Assembly (NCBI GenBank): GCA_002314915.1
Contig: DCHU01000062.1
Coordinates: 1 to 25,785 of the forward strand
Length of the DNA stretch: 25,785 bases
Reading direction: 5' to 3'
DNA from: Caryophanales bacterium UBA1744
Lineage (GTDB): Bacteria > Bacillota_I > Bacilli_A > RFN20 > CAG-826
Made by a program: the position numbers and the translations under genes. Positions 1 to 6,503 of this stretch are shown piece by piece. The number at the start of each line of letters is the position of its first letter. The stretch's first letter is position 1. The notes beneath the pieces were generated by a model. The model made no database searches. It saw only the letters and a program-made list of their open reading frames with translations, and had not been told where the DNA came from.

Positions 1-642
1 ACAGACTTGCATAATCCAGCGGGTGCACAGTACTTCGCTACATCAGGTGCGATCATCAATGTTGTCGTCTTTGTCGTTATGGCACTTGTCATGGCCATGA
101 AGAACTTCTATGTCGGAATTCAGGAAGAAAGATACAGAGAGATGATAATTAAACGTTCTCTCATAGATTCATTAACAGGACTCGGCAATGAGGCCGCATA
201 TCTAAAGAAGATTGATGAACTCAATAAGAAAGCGGAGAACGGTACGGCTGAGTATATGGTTGTCATGCTTGACGTTAATAACCTCAAGGCCACGAACGAT
301 AAATACGGACATAGATATGGATGTAGCTTAGTCGTTAAGGCTGGGCATGACTTACCGGATCTATTTGAGACAAGTTCCTTATTCCATGTCGGTGGCGATG
401 AATTCATCATCATTATTGAGGGCAAGGACTACAATAAGAGAGATGAACTAGTCAAAGAGATAGCAAATTCATTTGAGTACACCACTTATAAGTTCGATGG
501 CGTTGAACTCATATTCTCCTTAGCATTTGGATATGCTGAATATAATGGTACATCCTTTAAAGAGACGCTACAGATTGCGGATAACGCGATGTACGAGAAC
601 AAGAAAATGGTCAAAGCCAAATACGGATTTACATCTAGATAA
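1..642 (+). CDS. GGDEF-domain protein, 5' end cut by window edge
   Basis: The reading frame is open at the first base, so the gene begins upstream. Numbering from the first visible codon, a hydrophobic segment at about residues 13-34 looks like a transmembrane helix and leads into a GGDEF domain. The LTGLGN motif follows the helix, the first metal-ligand Asp is in MLDVNNLK, and the intact GGDEF signature is at about 131-135. Known members make cyclic dinucleotides at the membrane. Two differences stand out: the canonical GHxxGD reads GHRYGC, and the Arg two residues before GGDEF is His. No RxxD inhibitory site lies in front of GGDEF. The family call is firm; the product (c-di-GMP, another dinucleotide, or none) cannot be settled from sequence. 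Confidence 0.9.
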   Translation, partial: TDLHNPAGAQYFATSGAIINVVVFVVMALVMAMKNFYVGIQEERYREMIIKRSLIDSLTGLGNEAAYLKKIDELNKKAENGTAEYMVVMLDVNNLKATNDKYGHRYGCSLVVKAGHDLPDLFETSSLFHVGGDEFIIIIEGKDYNKRDELVKEIANSFEYTTYKFDGVELIFSLAFGYAEYNGTSFKETLQIADNAMYENKKMVKAKYGFTSR

Positions 643-688
643 AATAAAGAGCCCCAGTGGGGAGTGTTGAAAGCGAGGGTAAAGTAAA

Positions 689-731
689 AACCTCATCCAA
701 GAGTTAATAGCTCAAGGGTGAGGTTATTTTT
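689..731. terminator. Bidirectional rho-independent terminator
   Basis: A 10-bp stem pairs 689-698 with 716-725 (AACCTCATCC against GGGTGAGGTT, one G-T wobble). It is followed by a T-rich run on the plus strand and preceded by an A-run that gives Ts on the minus strand. It sits between the converging GGDEF gene and the lipoprotein gene and can serve both. Confidence 0.8.
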
Positions 732-1302
732 ATATATCCAGCGTCAGCAGTATGGTTATCTCTAGAATTTCATCCCATGTCCTATTTTCGTTGGTTTCTG
801 TACGGAATCGGTGGAAACCACAAAACAGCAACGAGTTGGAATCATCGTTATACCCAAGCATCCAGAACCAATAAGGGAACTGGCTTAAGGGTTCATCGGG
901 GTACGAATCAGCTTCAACGGCCTTCGTATTTTCATAGAACACGAAGTCGTTGTAATATTCGTAATGGTCATTGAACGGTTTGGCTTCGCTCAGCATAAAA
1001 CCCTTCGCCTCCAAGTAGATTTCTTTGCTATATTCGAAGTGCAAGTAAGAAAAGGTGTATTCATCCGATGTCTCTAAAAACGGCCTTGCGAAATGATAAT
1101 ACCTCGCGTTCTCAAACTCGAACCTATCGATGAAATCCTCGCTCGGAAGAATAAAGCGTTTCCCGTCTGTTTCGAAATCACAATTTCCCATCGTCAATTT
1201 TTTGTATTGTTCGAAATCATCATGAATGGAGCACTCGAACAAAGAACAACCCGGTAAAACAAAGGATATCGCAAATAGGAGAAACAAAGTCTTCGACTTC
1301 AT
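730..1302 (-). CDS. Small lipoprotein of unknown function
   Basis: This 190-residue protein has a type II signal peptide: a short basic start (MKSK), a hydrophobic core, and a lipobox ending VLPGC with the lipidated Cys at 19. It should be anchored on the outer face of the membrane. The mature part is rich in aromatic and acidic residues (repeated YHF, FEY, YYND patches) and matches no family I recognise. A GGGGG run about 8 bases before the ATG can act as a weak ribosome site. The start lies 2 bases after the stop of a 27-codon reading frame, so its translation may be coupled to that short frame. The signal peptide is clear; the function is unknown. Confidence 0.75.
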   Translation of the reverse strand: MKSKTLFLLFAISFVLPGCSLFECSIHDDFEQYKKLTMGNCDFETDGKRFILPSEDFIDRFEFENARYYHFARPFLETSDEYTFSYLHFEYSKEIYLEAKGFMLSEAKPFNDHYEYYNDFVFYENTKAVEADSYPDEPLSQFPYWFWMLGYNDDSNSLLFCGFHRFRTETNENRTWDEILEITILLTLDI

Positions 1303-1304
1303 AT

Positions 1305-1388
1305 TTATACCCCCAACCAGCCGAGAAGATTAATGATTTCACAATCCCATTTGATTTTTGCTAACTTTTCATAATCGAATTCTCTCAT
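1305..1388 (-). pseudogene. 27-codon Fic-like N-terminal remnant or leader peptide
   Basis: A 27-residue frame starts with ATG at 1388, 10 bases after a GAGG ribosome site, and ends in TAA at 1305, two bases before the lipoprotein start. Its opening residues, MREFDYEKLAKIKWDCEII, resemble the N-terminus of Fic proteins, including the complete Fic gene in this window (MHKFNYEVLKERTITSTLF). The rest of a Fic protein is missing. The best reading is a Fic gene 5' end, with its promoter and ribosome site, left in front of an unrelated lipoprotein by a deletion or recombination. Alternatively it works as a leader peptide that couples translation to the lipoprotein. Confidence 0.5.
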
Positions 1389-1423
1389 ATTCTACACACC
1401 TCAATGCCACACAAAAGATTTAA

Positions 1424-1539
1424 TCGTCCATATTTTATACAAAAGTGGACGAAAGCGATATATCGTGACAATTTCAGACAATCACAATAAATAAGTCCAG
1501 TTTTAATGAATATTGGACGAATAATTCAATAGTGGACGA
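1424..1539 (-). promoter_or_regulatory. Promoter with clustered TGGACGA half-sites
   Basis: TGGACGA occurs at 1446-1452, 1514-1520 and 1533-1539, and its reverse complement TCGTCCA at 1424-1430. The first pair is a perfect inverted repeat with a 15-base gap that encloses a minus-strand -10 box (TATAAA, complement of 1434-1439). A second, imperfect pair is AGTCCA at 1494-1499 with TGGACGA at 1514-1520. Arms placed on both sides of a -10 box are typical of an operator. The bound regulator is not known. The promoter would drive the short Fic-like frame and the lipoprotein. Confidence 0.5.
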
Positions 1540-1555
1540 AACTTTTCCAATAATC

Positions 1556-2284
1556 TCATTCGGCTTTCTTCTTTTCTAATGATTCCTGAATCATGTTAGG
1601 CAACGCGACGATGGTGAAGAGGGCCACTGCCGCAATGACTAGATGAATGAAGTATACATACCAGCCATACTTAAGTGTGAGATATGGGAGTCCACTCATA
1701 GGAGGTCTAACAACATAGAAGAAGTTTGTATTATATGTTTGGAGCGCTCCATTGACCCAAATCATTAGGATGCATAAGACGAAGAGGGTGGCTAAATCTG
1801 TCAGGTACACCTTTAGCGTTAGCTTAACCTGCTTTGTTGCAAGTAAGTATATTGCGTACCAGACGATTCCTGCGTGGTAGACGAAACACTGATAAGCGTA
1901 TGGCTTTAAGAAATCGACACCGCTTGTAGGGATGAATAAGGCAAGGATGCCGCCGATGATAGCGACAGGTGTTGCAAAGTTGAGTAAGAACTGAGTGATT
2001 TTGCTTGGTTTGACTAAAGCAACGATGAACCAGACAAAGATGAGGATTGAGCAGAGATGGAATGGCAATGCTCCAGCAGAGATTACTCCACCACTTGTCC
2101 AATCGGATCCGTTAACGGGATCGATGTGGGTGAATATCTTGCATAGTTCTGAGGCAAGGGATATTCCTGCAACGACATAGGTGCAGGTTTTAAGACTCCA
2201 TTTGAATTTGAGTGAGCAATATAGCATCGCTCCGATGAAGACCGCACAGATGGCAAGCCATATAAAATGATTCAGTGTAAACAT
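1556..2284 (-). CDS. YwaF/TMEM164-family integral membrane protein
   Basis: This 242-residue protein is mostly hydrophobic, with about seven membrane-spanning segments. It carries the family pattern LPFHLCSI at about residues 73-80 and a second conserved histidine in FVYHAG. These fit the bacterial YwaF (TIGR02206) family, related to eukaryotic TMEM164. TMEM164 has been reported as a lipid acyltransferase that uses a conserved Cys; His76 and Cys78 here would be the matching residues, but activity in bacteria is an inference. The ribosome site AGGGAG lies 8 bases before the ATG. The gene follows fic by 23 bases on the same strand, so the two are probably co-transcribed. The C-terminus is short and Lys/Glu rich. 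Confidence 0.8.
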   Translation of the reverse strand: MFTLNHFIWLAICAVFIGAMLYCSLKFKWSLKTCTYVVAGISLASELCKIFTHIDPVNGSDWTSGGVISAGALPFHLCSILIFVWFIVALVKPSKITQFLLNFATPVAIIGGILALFIPTSGVDFLKPYAYQCFVYHAGIVWYAIYLLATKQVKLTLKVYLTDLATLFVLCILMIWVNGALQTYNTNFFYVVRPPMSGLPYLTLKYGWYVYFIHLVIAAVALFTIVALPNMIQESLEKKKAE

Positions 2285-2307
2285 TTTTAATACTCCCTAG
2301 TAACACT

Positions 2308-3360
2308 TTACTTTTTCATGTATTTTGTGTCTCTGCCTAAACCGATTTTATATATTTTGTTTTGTTTTAGCAGAGCGGATAAAACCGATTCAATCGTGGT
2401 AACCGAAACATCCGGCAATAGATATGATATATCAGATTTAGACATCGGCACTAAACTATCGAGGACAACGGACTCAATCCTGTCCTTTTTCTTATCCTTG
2501 CCTGTCTTGGTCACTATGAATCTACGATTAATCTCTTTGTAGCATTGGTAGAGAATCTGGAATGTGAACTCAATGAATGGATAGTAAGTATTGTCGCTTA
2601 TATGCCAATCCTTTTGGCTTCTTTCAAGCGCGGAATAATAACTGTTCTTGTACTCGTTAATCTGGTTTTCAAATGAAATGTATTTTCCGATTTTGTAACC
2701 GGCTTTGTAGAGCAATAACAAAGTTAACAGTCTTGATACTCTTCCATTTCCATCGCTAAACGGATGGATGGATAAGAAATCGACGATAACGCAAGGAATC
2801 AAAAGCAACGGAGGGATGGAATAGTCGTCTTTAGCGACGTTATAAGCCAAAACAAGTTCTTTCATGGCAAGTTCTGTTTCATCGGAACGAACGGGGCTGA
2901 AAATGACTCTTTTAATTGTGCCATCAGGGTGTTTCTCGGCGATTATGTTGTCTTCTTCTTTGTACTTGCCTGCTTTTTGATAACCGACATGCCTTCCCAC
3001 GATAAGTGCATGTATCTTTTTTATTGTTTCCTCGGTGAAAGAAATATGTTCATAGTTGTCTGTGATGAATCTGATTGCATCATGGTAACCAGCAATTTCT
3101 TCTTCATCATGGGTGAGCGGTACGCTGTCAAATTCAACAATCTCTTTGATTCTTTGCTCGGTTGTGTATAAACCTTCGATTGCGTTACTGCCTTTCACGG
3201 ACTCTTTTATAGCCATAGACTCAAGCCTTGTGAATAGAGCGGAGTTGGTCTTCTGCTTCTCTTCTGTTTTGCACCTAAGATCGGTGATTATATTGGACAG
3301 GGAGAACAAGGTCGAAGTGATTGTTCTTTCTTTCAGGACTTCATAATTGAATTTGTGCAT
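2308..3360 (-). CDS. Fic family protein (probable AMP-transferase), class II
   Basis: This 350-residue Fic protein has the full catalytic loop HPFSDGNGR at residues 199-207, with the catalytic His199. Fic enzymes usually transfer AMP from ATP to hydroxyl groups of target proteins. An N-terminal inhibitory motif of the S/T-x-x-x-E-G type, SNAIEG at 58-63, is present, so this is a class II self-inhibited Fic with Glu62 as the blocking residue. The last 60 or so residues (from about MSKSDISYLL) look like a winged helix that could bind DNA. A good ribosome site (AAAGGA, 9-10 bases before ATG) is present, unlike several neighbours that seem leaderless. It leads a probable two-gene unit with the YwaF-like gene. 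The target is unknown. Confidence 0.92.
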   Translation of the reverse strand: MHKFNYEVLKERTITSTLFSLSNIITDLRCKTEEKQKTNSALFTRLESMAIKESVKGSNAIEGLYTTEQRIKEIVEFDSVPLTHDEEEIAGYHDAIRFITDNYEHISFTEETIKKIHALIVGRHVGYQKAGKYKEEDNIIAEKHPDGTIKRVIFSPVRSDETELAMKELVLAYNVAKDDYSIPPLLLIPCVIVDFLSIHPFSDGNGRVSRLLTLLLLYKAGYKIGKYISFENQINEYKNSYYSALERSQKDWHISDNTYYPFIEFTFQILYQCYKEINRRFIVTKTGKDKKKDRIESVVLDSLVPMSKSDISYLLPDVSVTTIESVLSALLKQNKIYKIGLGRDTKYMKK

Positions 3361-3378
3361 ATAACATACATCCTTTCT

Positions 3379-3412
3379 GCATATATTTTACAATTTTATA
3401 TGCATTAAACAA
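3379..3412 (-). promoter_or_regulatory. fic promoter overlapped by an inverted repeat
   Basis: Read on the minus strand, TTGTTT (complement of 3407-3412), a 16-base spacer and TAAAAT (complement of 3385-3390) make a plausible promoter. A perfect inverted repeat, TGCATATA at 3379-3386 and TATATGCA at 3397-3404, covers the spacer and -10. A further TATATGCA lies at 3471-3478. This looks like an operator. Self-repression by the C-terminal winged helix of Fic is possible but only inferred. Confidence 0.55.
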
Positions 3413-3591
3413 TGTTGCTTCAGCATTTACTGCTTATTTTTTGTGTTTTTATGTGCAGATAATCTCTGTTTATATGCAGCAATTCATTATTCTGGAGATA
3501 TGTTCATTTCAAATTCTTGCCACATCTTATTTATATAATAAATATGGAATGGCCAAATAACTTGAAAAGCACTTGATAAGTTTCATCTTTG

Positions 3592-3611
3592 TATAATGCA
3601 CGCAAGAGAGG
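3592..3611 (+). promoter_or_regulatory. -10 box and ribosome site of the zinc-ribbon operon
   Basis: A perfect TATAAT lies at 3592-3597 and the ribosome site AGAGAGG at 3605-3611. Transcription would begin near 3604. This rules out the upstream ATG at 3596, which is inside the -10 box, and fixes translation at the ATG at 3620, 8 bases after the ribosome site. No clear -35 is seen. Confidence 0.6.
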
Positions 3612-3619
3612 TTCTAACC

Positions 3620-4219
3620 ATGAACGATAAAATAGTTAATAAAGATGGTAAGCAGTACGTAGAGAAGCACTGCCCTCACTGTGGCAACACTCTTTTGCTT
3701 GGTATGCACGAGGAAGAGAGACGCATTCATTTCGCCTGTGCTAAATGCGGACATCAGCTTGAGGCTGTTGTTCCTGCTAAACAGGCCAATGTCTGTGAAT
3801 GCGGTACTGTCTTAGAGGATGGAGATGTATTCTGTCCAGGATGTGGCAAGAGGATTGAGAAGGCAACATCCCCTGCTCCAACTGCAAAAGCTGAGGCAAA
3901 GCAAGAGGCAACTGCAGCAAACGGACAGCAAAAGTTCAAACTCGATGTCCCTAAGTATCAGTTCATTCCAACAATGGGAGGTTTCGTCCTGTTCATGATC
4001 GGAATGATGTGCATCACTTTCTCAGTTGATGGTAGATCCGTTAACTGGGGTGCGATGGGAAGTGGCTTTGGATTCTGTGGATTGTGCGCAATAATGTGCG
4101 GTGTCTTAGCGATTCTTGCATTTACCAAGAAATGGAAGAAACTCGTTTTGTGGATGAATGTTGTGTTGGCGGCACTCTCAGTAATATTCATCATCATGGG
4201 TGCGGTAATGTTCGCATAA
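3620..4219 (+). CDS. Zinc-ribbon membrane protein
   Basis: This 199-residue protein starts with two zinc-ribbon modules: CPHC/CAKC (Cys18, 21, 40, 43) and a second with Cys59, 61, 72, 75 (CEC and CPGC). An Ala/Lys-rich linker follows, then three hydrophobic helices in the last 85 residues. The zinc ribbons would face the cytoplasm. The architecture resembles the many zinc_ribbon_2 membrane proteins of Bacillota, whose roles are mostly unknown. The start was chosen by the ribosome site. The next gene begins 9 bases downstream and also opens with a zinc ribbon, so the pair likely works together. No enzymatic motif is visible. Confidence 0.75.
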   Translation: MNDKIVNKDGKQYVEKHCPHCGNTLLLGMHEEERRIHFACAKCGHQLEAVVPAKQANVCECGTVLEDGDVFCPGCGKRIEKATSPAPTAKAEAKQEATAANGQQKFKLDVPKYQFIPTMGGFVLFMIGMMCITFSVDGRSVNWGAMGSGFGFCGLCAIMCGVLAILAFTKKWKKLVLWMNVVLAALSVIFIIMGAVMFA

Positions 4220-4228
4220 GGTGGCGTT

Positions 4229-5023
4229 ATGAAATTCTGTAATATATGTGGCATTAAACTTGAGGATGGAGTCCAGTTCTGCCCTAGTTGCGGCGCGAAG
4301 CAAAGAGCAATCAAAAACATCCTTTCTAAAGAAGAGATTGTTGTTATTCCTCCAGTAGAACCTGAGCCTGTTGTTGAAGAGATAGCACCGGCACCAGAGC
4401 CTATAACAGAACCAGTTGTAGACACTCCTGTAGTTGAGCCGGAGCCTGTTGTTCAGGCTGAGGAACCTATATCAGAACCAGTTGAGGATACACCTGTTGT
4501 GGGAGTTAAGCCGGTTAAAGAAAAGAAGCCTGTTAAGAAGGCGGCGATCATTGTGCCTATCGTTGTATTGTTAGGACTTGGCGTTGTTGGAGCGGGCGTC
4601 TACTTTGTGCCTAAGCTTATTAATGGAGATATCTCTATTCCTGTAATTGAAGATACCAATCTGGCATTTGATCCTGCTGGACAATATAAGAAAGAAGAAA
4701 ATGAGATTATTTACTATGTAAACGCGAATCATTCCTTTGAGATGTGGATGTTCGTACAGGATGACGATGGCAAGTTTAGAGGTCATTATAGAACTGAAGG
4801 TTATTGGTCATATGACGATGACGGCATTCTCAATGTAACTTCTACCGCTTTCTGGAGCGTCGTTACTCACGCGATGCTAGAATACTCCACACCTAAGGTT
4901 GAAGAGTATGTTATCCGTTCTACGTACTTGACTCCTCCTAACACAATTGAAGGAACCAAGTACAAGAAGATTGATCCATCGAAGTATAAGAACTACGTCA
5001 AGGAGATGCTTCCAAGCGCATAA
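4229..5023 (+). CDS. Zinc-ribbon protein with Pro/Glu/Val linker, one TM helix and external domain
   Basis: Residues 1-27 form a zinc ribbon (Cys4, 7, 18, 21 in CNIC and CPSC). Residues about 38-100 are a linker of Pro, Glu and Val with an imperfectly repeated PEPVV / SEPVxDTPVV unit. One transmembrane helix follows at about 105-127. The remaining 135 residues should lie outside the cell; they contain DPAGQYKK and an aromatic-rich stretch (MWMFVQDDDGKF) that looks like a beta-rich lipocalin-like fold. The ribosome site (AAGGTGG) overlaps the stop of the preceding gene, so the two form an operon. A cytoplasmic ribbon joined through a long linker to an outside domain suggests sensing or envelope anchoring, but this is inferred. 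Confidence 0.75.
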   Translation: MKFCNICGIKLEDGVQFCPSCGAKQRAIKNILSKEEIVVIPPVEPEPVVEEIAPAPEPITEPVVDTPVVEPEPVVQAEEPISEPVEDTPVVGVKPVKEKKPVKKAAIIVPIVVLLGLGVVGAGVYFVPKLINGDISIPVIEDTNLAFDPAGQYKKEENEIIYYVNANHSFEMWMFVQDDDGKFRGHYRTEGYWSYDDDGILNVTSTAFWSVVTHAMLEYSTPKVEEYVIRSTYLTPPNTIEGTKYKKIDPSKYKNYVKEMLPSA

Positions 5024-5027
5024 ACAA

Positions 5028-5056
5028 TAAAAGGCCGGGTGACCGACCTTTAATTT
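5028..5056. terminator. Terminator after the zinc-ribbon operon
   Basis: A stem of AAGG and CGG pairs with CCG and CCTT around a GTGA loop (5031-5050, one internal mismatch). It is followed by TTTAATTT on the plus strand and preceded by an A-rich run that can serve the converging gene. Confidence 0.55.
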
Positions 5057-5058
5057 GG

Positions 5059-5092
5059 GTAACCTACATTTTGAAACGTGTTTGTAGGTTAT
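5059..5092. repeat. 34-bp direct repeat, downstream copy
   Basis: This 34-bp unit (begins GTAACCTACATTTTG, ends TTGTAGGTTAT) is identical to 6427-6460. Its ends form an inverted repeat, AACCTACA and TGTAGGTT. The copy overlaps the stop codon of the HipA-like gene. Identity stops exactly at both edges. Confidence 0.9.
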
Positions 5093-6384
5093 TTGTCCAA
5101 TTCTTTAAGCAAACCGTATCTGCTCATGACAAAATCAGTGACGCCATGCAGGCGGTATTCCGGTTCTATTTCTTTTAGGATTGATTCAATCAATGTTACA
5201 GTCACTTCTCTCTTGTTGAGTGATTGGTACACGTCATTCGCTTCTTTGTTATTTTTAATGAACTCAATGAACGTTTTGACCAGACCAATTGGTTTATTGT
5301 CCATTCCTTCTTTGAGGGAGTATAGAGCAAGGTTGTTGTCGTAGTTAGGGGCTATGGACACTATTGCACCACTGGCCCTATCTCTCAGGATACCGAGGTT
5401 TTCATTATGTCTGTCAACGTTGTCGACCAAAGCATCGAACCACATCAGGGTTATGTAGTCATGGAGGAACGATGGATTTATCGCTTTGATGGCGTTGAAC
5501 ACATTTTCGTAGGCATCGTCATCACCGGCGAATGCACTGATGGTTTCGTGATTAAACTCTTTGGCAAAATTCTTGGTTCTGACGTTCCCATTGAATAGCT
5601 CATATTCAGCCGTTGGTATTCCGAGTCTTGAGGCAAGCTTGCTGGCGAACAATTCTGCGAAAAGTTCCTTTTTGTTTCCTTTCTTTATCATCCACCATTC
5701 GCCATCAATGAGTTTCCAGCATTTCTCGTAACTGCCTATGTTCGATAACTCTGGAGTTTGGTATCCATTTTGCGGAACGTCGATAATCTCACCGTTTAGG
5801 GCAGTCTCGCTAAAACTGTCTTCTCTGAAGATTATGTCATTGTACTTAAGTCTGCTGTTTTTAGGCCTGAACCAATAGTTATCGGTTATTGTTGCAGCAT
5901 GGACATGAAGCACCTTGCTTATATCGTCATTCTCTTTAATCCTTAGGGCTTTCCTTAATAGCCTTGAATTCGTGCGATGATCATCTATCGCTCTTTTCTT
6001 AAGCCAATTAGCCAAGGATGATGTTCTTACTATCATAGAAGGCGCTTTTGTTTTGTTTATGAAGGTCAATATGCCGTTTTCAAAAGAGGCGACCACCTCA
6101 TCACCCGTCATAACATCTCCCGTAAGCGAGATGGAATTCTCTCCAAGAGGTCTGAGGCTAAGAAGAGAAGACTCAATATCTTTGAGTTTCCTCTCTATCG
6201 TTTTTCTTTCCTCAAGCAAAGACATCAAAGATTCAAGTTCGTTGTCTTTAACATATTTACTAACGACCTTTGAACCATCTCTGTACTGAAGATAATGCCT
6301 GATTTTTCCTTTGATCGTCTTTTCGGAAATGTATCCTTTTGGCAGGGATCTTAGTTTTCTTTTGAGGGATGAATAGTTTTCCAT
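5089..6384 (-). CDS. HipA-like protein kinase
   Basis: The C-terminal half carries the HipA catalytic pattern: VDNVDRHNENLG (about residues 320-331 from the chosen start), where Asp and His/Asn match the HipA loop, then APNYDNN, matching the metal-binding part. HipA kinases phosphorylate targets such as aminoacyl-tRNA synthetases and slow growth. The N-terminal 75 residues (LPKGYISEKTIKGKI..., then a charged coiled segment) are unlike HipA proper and belong to a family I cannot name. The start at ATG 6384 is chosen over the TTG at 6402 because the -10 box ends 6 bases before this ATG and the TTG lies upstream of the predicted transcript. No HipB-like antitoxin gene is adjacent, so it is an orphan. 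The gene is bracketed by perfect 34-bp repeats. Confidence 0.75.
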   Translation of the reverse strand: MENYSSLKRKLRSLPKGYISEKTIKGKIRHYLQYRDGSKVVSKYVKDNELESLMSLLEERKTIERKLKDIESSLLSLRPLGENSISLTGDVMTGDEVVASFENGILTFINKTKAPSMIVRTSSLANWLKKRAIDDHRTNSRLLRKALRIKENDDISKVLHVHAATITDNYWFRPKNSRLKYNDIIFREDSFSETALNGEIIDVPQNGYQTPELSNIGSYEKCWKLIDGEWWMIKKGNKKELFAELFASKLASRLGIPTAEYELFNGNVRTKNFAKEFNHETISAFAGDDDAYENVFNAIKAINPSFLHDYITLMWFDALVDNVDRHNENLGILRDRASGAIVSIAPNYDNNLALYSLKEGMDNKPIGLVKTFIEFIKNNKEANDVYQSLNKREVTVTLIESILKEIEPEYRLHGVTDFVMSRYGLLKELDK

Positions 6385-6390
6385 GGCCAC

Positions 6391-6419
6391 AATATACAAC
6401 AAGGTAACCTACATTTCAA
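6391..6419 (-). promoter_or_regulatory. Strong promoter of the HipA-like gene, leaderless
   Basis: On the minus strand TTGAAA (complement of 6414-6419), a 17-base spacer and TATATT (complement of 6391-6396) form a near-consensus promoter. The ATG follows 6 bases after the -10, so the transcript should start at or next to the start codon. A GTAACCTACATTT repeat unit lies inside the spacer, where a bound repressor would block polymerase. Confidence 0.65.
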
Positions 6420-6426
6420 TATGTGT
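6404..6426. repeat. Partial third copy of the 34-bp repeat
   Basis: GTAACCTACATTT at 6404-6416 matches the first 13 bases of the 34-bp repeat, and GTGT at 6423-6426 matches its middle. It lies in tandem with the full copy at 23-bp spacing and within the promoter of the HipA-like gene. Confidence 0.7.
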
Positions 6427-6460
6427 GTAACCTACATTTTGAAACGTGTTTGTAGGTTAT
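6427..6460. repeat. 34-bp direct repeat, upstream copy
   Basis: Identical in all 34 bases to 5059-5092, in the same orientation, 1368 bp apart. It lies immediately upstream of the promoter of the HipA-like gene. Together with the partial copy it gives two TGTAGGTTAC sites and one inverted AACCTACA at this end, against a single unit at the other end. Confidence 0.9.
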
Positions 6461-6470
6461 CATTCTTTTA

Positions 6471-6503
6471 TAAATAAAAACGGCTCATTTGATAGAACCG
6501 TTT
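6471..6503 (-). terminator. Terminator of the hydrolase gene
   Basis: AAACGG at 6478-6483 pairs with CCGTTT at 6498-6503. On the minus strand it is followed by TTTTTATTTA. It overlaps the hydrolase stop codon and separates that operon from the HipA-like gene. Confidence 0.65.

Noticed and set aside
652..662. CCCC-AGT-GGGG hairpin after the GGDEF gene as terminator
   Set aside because: It has a 4-bp stem and no T-run; the hairpin at 689-725 is the better terminator.
3596..3619. Upstream ATG of the first zinc-ribbon gene
   Set aside because: It overlaps the TATAAT box; the ribosome site at 3605-3611 points to the ATG at 3620.
6385..6402. TTG at 6402 as start of the HipA-like gene
   Set aside because: It lies upstream of the -10 box at 6391-6396, so it would not be transcribed from the strong promoter.
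5059..6460. 34-bp repeats as a CRISPR array
   Set aside because: Only two full copies exist, 1368 bp apart with a coding gene between, and no cas genes are present.
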